From Clostridia bacterium (GTDB taxonomy: Bacteria > Bacillota_A > Clostridia > Christensenellales > Aristaeellaceae): DNA of 24,986 bases. The stretch is from the NCBI GenBank assembly GCA_017938785.1, contig JAGBAU010000181.1:1-24986 (forward strand), given 5' to 3'. The translations under genes were made by a program, and so were the position numbers. Positions within the stretch are counted from its first letter, which is position 1; the number at the start of each line of letters is the position of its first letter. A model generated the notes under the pieces. That model ran no database searches. It saw only the letters and a list, made by a program, of their open reading frames with translations, and was not told where the DNA came from. Shown here piece by piece: positions 21,492-24,986 of this stretch.

Positions 21492-22466
21492 TTACTGCGC
21501 AGCCAGGAATTCGTCCTTATAGATGCCCATGGTGTCCTCATAGAACTTGAGGGCATAGGCCTCGGCTTCTTCCTTCAGCATGCAGGCCGGGGTCAGGAAG
21601 TTGGCCTCCAGATAAGCCAGCAGCTCGGGATCCTGCGCGGCCTTGGCCAGCGCGTCGGCCAGCACATCCACGATCTCGTCCGGGGTATCCGGATGCACGC
21701 CAACCCAGAAGAACTTGCTGAAGTCAACGTTCTTGTAGCCGTAATCAGAAGCCAGCTTGACATCCGGGATCAGCGCATTGGGCTCGCTGCCCAGCAGGCA
21801 CAGGGCCTGGAATTCGCCGGTCTTGAAGTAGTCCAGCGCCAGAGAGTAGCTCAGGTTGATCACGTCGGTCTGACGGCCCAACAGGGCGGTGATCTTCGCA
21901 GCGTTGTTGCCGACGTCCTGGAAGCGGAGCGCGGAATTCCATTCCTTGTTCATGGCGATGCCGCAGATCTGGTTGGTAGCGCCGATCTTGCCGCCATACT
22001 CGATGGCATCCGGATCAGCAGCGGACTTTTCGACCAGATTCTTCAGATCAGCGTAGCCGGAATCCTTGTGCGCCACCAGCACGGTGGTGTTGTCGATCAG
22101 CGGAATGCCGACCGTCTTGAAGGTGCTCAGAGAGATGTCCGTGGTGCCCATCATGCCCGGAACAAAAATGTCCGTGCCGTTGATGATCAGGGTGTAGCCG
22201 TCCGGATCGGAATCAAGCACCTGCTCCATGCCCAGCACAGTCGCGCCGCCGTCCACGTTCACGGTGACAACGCTGACACCGAGAACCTTTTCAAGCGCCA
22301 GCGCAAGCTGACGGGTGTTGCGGTCCGTATCGCCGCCGGCCTTCACCGGGCAGACAATCTGGATCGGCTTGGAGGGATAATCGGCAGCCAGCGCGCTGCT
22401 GGCCAGGCCGATCGTCAGGGACAGCACCATTGTGAGTGCGAGGATGGCGGAGATGAGTTTCTTCAT
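21492..22466 (-). CDS. tctC: Tripartite tricarboxylate transporter substrate-binding protein (TctC/BugT family)
   Basis: The 324-residue protein begins with a signal peptide (MKKLISAILALTMVLSL, cleavage at SALA-A near 27/28) and the family hallmark DYPSKPIQIVCPVKAGGDTDRNTRQL (about 29-54). It captures the organic acid outside the membrane and hands it to TctAB. Asp47 and the following loop normally contact the carboxylate through the protein backbone. There is no lipobox cysteine, which is unusual for a binding protein in a monoderm bacterium. It is the first gene of the operon, behind a promoter at 22520-22548; the ribosome site AGGAGG lies 8 bases before the ATG. Confidence 0.92.
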   Translation of the reverse strand: MKKLISAILALTMVLSLTIGLASSALAADYPSKPIQIVCPVKAGGDTDRNTRQLALALEKVLGVSVVTVNVDGGATVLGMEQVLDSDPDGYTLIINGTDIFVPGMMGTTDISLSTFKTVGIPLIDNTTVLVAHKDSGYADLKNLVEKSAADPDAIEYGGKIGATNQICGIAMNKEWNSALRFQDVGNNAAKITALLGRQTDVINLSYSLALDYFKTGEFQALCLLGSEPNALIPDVKLASDYGYKNVDFSKFFWVGVHPDTPDEIVDVLADALAKAAQDPELLAYLEANFLTPACMLKEEAEAYALKFYEDTMGIYKDEFLAAQ

Positions 22467-22491
22467 GTTCTTTTCCTCCTATTTTTTATTT

Positions 22492-22506
22492 GGCCGCTCA
22501 GCGGCC
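22492..22506. other. Small hairpin in the tctC leader
   Basis: GGCCGC-TCA-GCGGCC forms a 6-bp stem with a 3-base loop, 26 bases before the tctC start, just ahead of the ribosome site. It could stabilise the 5' end of the operon mRNA. Confidence 0.45.
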
Positions 22507-22519
22507 TTTCGTTGTGCCC

Positions 22520-22548
22520 ATTATATGGGGGAACCGTATTTTAGTCGA
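22520..22548 (-). promoter_or_regulatory. Sigma-A-type promoter of the tctC-led operon
   Basis: On minus TCGACT (22548-22543), 17 bases, TATAAT (22525-22520): a perfect -10 and a 4/6 -35. A weak -35 suits an activator-dependent promoter. I see no sigma-54 type -24/-12 element (TGGCAC-N5-TTGC) in 22467-22748. Confidence 0.65.
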
Positions 22549-22568
22549 TATGCATAAATGATAAATAT

Positions 22569-22641
22569 AATTTGAGCCAAAATGTCAGTTTTTACATTCT
22601 TTCATAATTTGAATTCCATTATTTCAAATTTGCATTGCAAA
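22569..22641. promoter_or_regulatory. Candidate operator cluster between tctC and the PrpR-type regulator
   Basis: AATTTGA occurs at 22569-22575 and 22606-22612, and inverted as TCAAATT at 22624-22630. The last two form a perfect dyad AATTTGAA-N9-TTCAAATT (22606-22630). A further 13-bp palindrome TTTGCA-T-TGCAAA overlaps its end (22629-22641). They lie upstream of the tctC promoter, where an activator would bind; the protein that binds is presumed to be the divergent regulator. Confidence 0.5.
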
Positions 22642-22748
22642 GCAAGGAATCTGTGCAGATTTATGGCAGGAAATTCTGAAATTAGGTGGAATATTCTAAT
22701 CACAAAATAATTCACCGTCGCTCTATCCAACATTCCAAAGGAGGATTT

Positions 22749-24704
22749 ATGCGGATTGCTTGTCTGGTGCATAAAAAGGAGATTGCCGACTGTGCATGGC
22801 GCGTGTTGACGGAAAACGGCATCGATTGGCGCGCCTATCATCTGTCCATCGAATATGGACCGACCAACTTTGCCATCGAATGGGCTCAGCGCATGGAAGT
22901 CTCCGCAAACAAGCCCGATATCATCATCGCCCGCGGATTACAGGCGATACACATTAAGCGCAACTGTACCATTCCTGTCGTGGAGATCCGTTTGACCGCC
23001 CAGGAAATGAGCCTGCTGATCCTGCAGGCCAAGGCCATCGCCGGAAAGGAGCATCCCCGGATCGGTGTGGTGGGCTATACCAACACATACTGCAACATGG
23101 ATTATTTCGGAGAGATTTTTGATATCGATCTGCACCCCTATATGGTGAAGGATGACCAAGGCGACCGGCAGGCACTGCACGCCTGCGCCAAGCAGGCCAT
23201 CTGGGACAAGATGGACGTCATCATCGGCGGTCAGCTGGCGCAGCAGGAAGCCACAGCAGGCGGCATTCCCAACCTGTACATTACATCGACAGGCGATTCC
23301 TTTCTGGAGGCATTCCGTGCCGCCAAAAACATGGCCTACGCCATCGAAAAGGAACAGCTCAATTCCTCCAGCATGATGACGTTGCTGGATAACTCCTTCA
23401 GCGCCGTGATCTGCTTTGACTCCGCAGGAAAGGTCACTTTGATCAATCATCTGGCAGAAATCCAGCTGGGTATGAAGCCTGTCGATGTAACAGGCAAGCC
23501 TGTTCAGCAGATCATCAATGATCTGAGCTCTGACATCCTGAATTCTGTATTGGCTGACGGCCGGATGGTCTTCTCGCTATACATCGATATCGGCCAGCAT
23601 TCCATGGTCGCCAATATTTCTCCGATCGTCGTTGAAAACCATGTGGCCGGCGGCATGATCTCTGCTCAGCAGGTCAGTCTGGTGGAAGAAATGGGTTCTG
23701 TTGCACGTCAGCATCAGGCCTCTACGCATCGTGCTGCCGCCACGCTCCAAAGCATCGACGAGCCTTCGACGGCGATCCGACGATTGGTCGCAACCGCCAA
23801 GCAGTACGCCAGCAGCGAATTCCCCGTGCTCATTTTCAGTCAACCCGGCAATGGGCAGGAGCGCTTCGCCGAGGCCATCCACAACCAGAGCAAACAAAAA
23901 AACGGTGCCTTTGTCACCGTCAACTGCGCTGAAATCACCGAGGACGAACAGATGCAGATGCTCTTTGCCCCCGCCAATGAAGCCGGCGGACTGGTTCGCA
24001 TGGCCAACGGCGGCACCTTGTATCTGGAAAATATCCATGCGCTGATTCCCTCCTGTCAGCAGCGGCTTCTGTCCCTGGTCAAGAACAAATTGCTGATCGA
24101 TACCCACCTCCGCCGGGAACGAATCAGCGTACGGATCATCGCTTCCAGCACGGACACCCTGCCCAAGCTGGTGCGGGACGGCCAATTTGATCAAGAGCTG
24201 TTTTTCATTCTCAACACCCTGCCGCTTGAGATTCCTCCTCTGCGGGAGCGAAAAGACGACATCTACTATTGGGCAAACCAGTTTCTCATCCGATATCGGG
24301 AAAAATACAAGCGATATATCACTCTTACCTCTGGCGGAAATAAGCAGTTGGCAGCTTATTCTTGGAGCGGCAATACAATCCAGCTGCGCTCCTTCTGCCA
24401 GAACCTGATCCTCACGGCCAAACGCAGAACCATTGATGAAGTGGATATCCGACGGCTATACGAAAAGATGTATCCCCTGCTGCCATCCGATGTGGAATTG
24501 TTGCCGGAAAGGTACGTTTCCCCGGACAGCGAGGCCGATCTCATTGCCCAATTGCTTTCCCAGTATCACGGCAACCGAAGTCAGGTGGCCGCAGCCATGA
24601 ACATCAGCACAACCACCCTGTGGCGGAAAATCAAGCGCTATAATCTCAAGACAGAAGAACTTGTTGAAGAAGAATTGCCGGAAATCGAAGATGCTCCGAT
24701 ATGA
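22749..24704 (+). CDS. PrpR-type regulator with degenerate sigma-54-activator AAA+ domain
   Basis: ATG at 22749 is chosen for AGGAGG 6 bases upstream, giving 651 residues. Residues about 10-195 form a PrpR_N-like sensor domain (IIARGLQAIHIKR, then GVVGYTNTYCN and DVIIGGQLAQQEA). Residues about 206-310 are PAS-like (SMMTLLDNSFSAVICFDSAG). Residues about 340-560 are an AAA+ domain and 595-635 a Fis-type helix-turn-helix (GNRSQVAAAMNISTTTLWRKI). The AAA+ domain is damaged: where GESGTGKE is expected there is SQPGNGQER (364-372, no Lys), Walker B is GGTLYLENI instead of GGTLFLDEI, and the GAFTGA loop is missing between about 400 and 415. It probably regulates the divergent tct operon by binding DNA and sensing an acid, without sigma-54. 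Confidence 0.85.
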   Translation: MRIACLVHKKEIADCAWRVLTENGIDWRAYHLSIEYGPTNFAIEWAQRMEVSANKPDIIIARGLQAIHIKRNCTIPVVEIRLTAQEMSLLILQAKAIAGKEHPRIGVVGYTNTYCNMDYFGEIFDIDLHPYMVKDDQGDRQALHACAKQAIWDKMDVIIGGQLAQQEATAGGIPNLYITSTGDSFLEAFRAAKNMAYAIEKEQLNSSSMMTLLDNSFSAVICFDSAGKVTLINHLAEIQLGMKPVDVTGKPVQQIINDLSSDILNSVLADGRMVFSLYIDIGQHSMVANISPIVVENHVAGGMISAQQVSLVEEMGSVARQHQASTHRAAATLQSIDEPSTAIRRLVATAKQYASSEFPVLIFSQPGNGQERFAEAIHNQSKQKNGAFVTVNCAEITEDEQMQMLFAPANEAGGLVRMANGGTLYLENIHALIPSCQQRLLSLVKNKLLIDTHLRRERISVRIIASSTDTLPKLVRDGQFDQELFFILNTLPLEIPPLRERKDDIYYWANQFLIRYREKYKRYITLTSGGNKQLAAYSWSGNTIQLRSFCQNLILTAKRRTIDEVDIRRLYEKMYPLLPSDVELLPERYVSPDSEADLIAQLLSQYHGNRSQVAAAMNISTTTLWRKIKRYNLKTEELVEEELPEIEDAPI

Positions 24705-24784
24705 CCCCCATATTCGCAATACAAAGATTATCTCAGGGTACGCTATCTCCATTGTATCTACACGAAATATGATAACCGAATATA

Positions 24785-24848
24785 CAAAAAAGCCCGCAAA
24801 CCAAGCTTCCGGCGAATTGCTCGCCGCCTGCTCAGCTTGCGGGTTTTT
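24785..24848. terminator. Recombinase-element terminator, copy 3, bidirectional
   Basis: An A-tract (24786-24791) precedes CCCGCAA (24793-24799), which pairs with TTGCGGG (24837-24843) followed by TTTTT; a GGCGA-N5-TCGCC hairpin (24811-24825) is nested inside. It serves both the regulator gene coming from the left and the recombinase-like gene coming from the right. Confidence 0.75.
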
Positions 24849-24855
24849 GCGTTGA

Positions 24856-24986
24856 TTATATAGTCATTGGGATCTCGGTTCCGTCCTTGAAGCGAAAGAC
24901 CATCTGCCTATCATTCTTCCCCTGTCCCTTGCAAACAGTCACGCAGTCCACGGTTCCAGCGAACACGCTTTCATCAAATACAGTCA
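24856..24986 (-). CDS. C-terminal end of a recombinase-like protein (5' part beyond window)
   Basis: The last 42 codons are open from the right edge to a TAA at 24858-24856: FDESVFAGTVDCVTVCKGQ, then MVFRFKDGTEIPMTI. This layout, an FDE..F..TV..VTV block followed by a F.F.DGTEI strand near the end, is like the extreme C-terminus of clostridial serine recombinases. The identification is tentative because the catalytic domain lies outside. Two decayed relatives at 4698-4939 and 10141-10179 share both the coding end and the terminator downstream, showing that the gene belongs to a repeated, probably mobile element. Confidence 0.5.
   Translation of the reverse strand, partial: TVFDESVFAGTVDCVTVCKGQGKNDRQMVFRFKDGTEIPMTI

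Noticed and set aside
22467..22748. Sigma-54 promoter expected next to a PrpR-type activator
   Set aside because: No TGGCAC-N5-TTGC-like element was found on either strand. TGGCAG near 22662 lacks the -12 partner.

Overview
The window looks like a chromosomal segment of a GC-rich (by eye clearly above 50%) anaerobic Bacillota, probably class Clostridia. Supporting signs are strong AGGAGG-type ribosome sites, TTG and GTG starts, near-consensus TTGACA-N17-TATAAT promoters, an oxygen-labile tartrate/fumarate hydro-lyase, ferredoxin-type aldo/keto reductase, a DUF362 protein and an AdhR-type MerR regulator. Family or genus cannot be assigned from the sequence alone.

Layout. (a) 1-964, minus: the 5' part of a TTG-start secreted protein made of eleven Cys/His-rich repeats of about 18 residues, behind a perfect consensus promoter; it runs off the left edge. 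(b) 1121-4284: a ttd-like cluster, with tartrate/fumarate dehydratase alpha and beta and an internally deleted DASS/SLC13 transporter on minus, and a divergent LysR regulator on plus. Overlapping divergent promoters share a T-N11-A palindrome. (c) 4285-4939: a graveyard of a mobile element, with the decayed 3' end of a recombinase-like gene, its terminator, a 24-bp-arm palindrome and a structured-RNA-like repeat. (d) 4940-6871: Lrp/AsnC regulator and MATE exporter, divergent. (e) 7179-9555: a MerR (AdhR-type) regulated stress operon of merR, a flavodoxin wrecked by deletion, a 2x[4Fe-4S] aldo/keto reductase, and an NAD(P)H-FMN reductase-like gene with an in-frame amber stop. (f) 9556-10223: no intact gene; hairpins and a second copy of the RNA/recombinase-tail repeat.

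(g) 10224-22548, minus: the centrepiece, an apparent 12-gene operon. From the promoter it reads tctC-tctB-tctA (tripartite tricarboxylate-type transporter), RraA-family aldolase, HpaI/GarL-type aldolase, DapA-type aldolase/dehydratase, TIM-barrel epimerase/isomerase, D-2-hydroxyacid dehydrogenase, tartronate semialdehyde reductase, glycerate 2-kinase, a GltD-like Fe-S flavoprotein, and a DUF362 Fe-S protein, followed by a truncated MgtC remnant. I infer uptake of an organic acid, aldol or retro-aldol cleavage to pyruvate plus tartronate semialdehyde or hydroxypyruvate/glyoxylate, reduction to glycerate and phosphorylation to 2-phosphoglycerate. The substrate is unknown, and no sugar-acid dehydratase is present. 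(h) 22749-24704, plus: a divergent PrpR-type regulator with PrpR_N, PAS-like, AAA+ and Fis domains, whose AAA+ domain has lost the Walker A lysine and the GAFTGA loop, so it probably does not work with sigma-54. (i) 24785-24986: a third copy of the recombinase 3' end plus terminator, here with an open reading frame entering from the right edge.

Two themes stand out. First, an unusual acid-catabolism operon with three different aldolase folds, two redox Fe-S proteins and a degenerate enhancer-binding-protein-like regulator. Second, repeated gene decay (transporter, flavodoxin, FMN reductase, MgtC, recombinase), mostly by clean deletions, interspersed with copies of a recombinase-plus-structured-RNA element.
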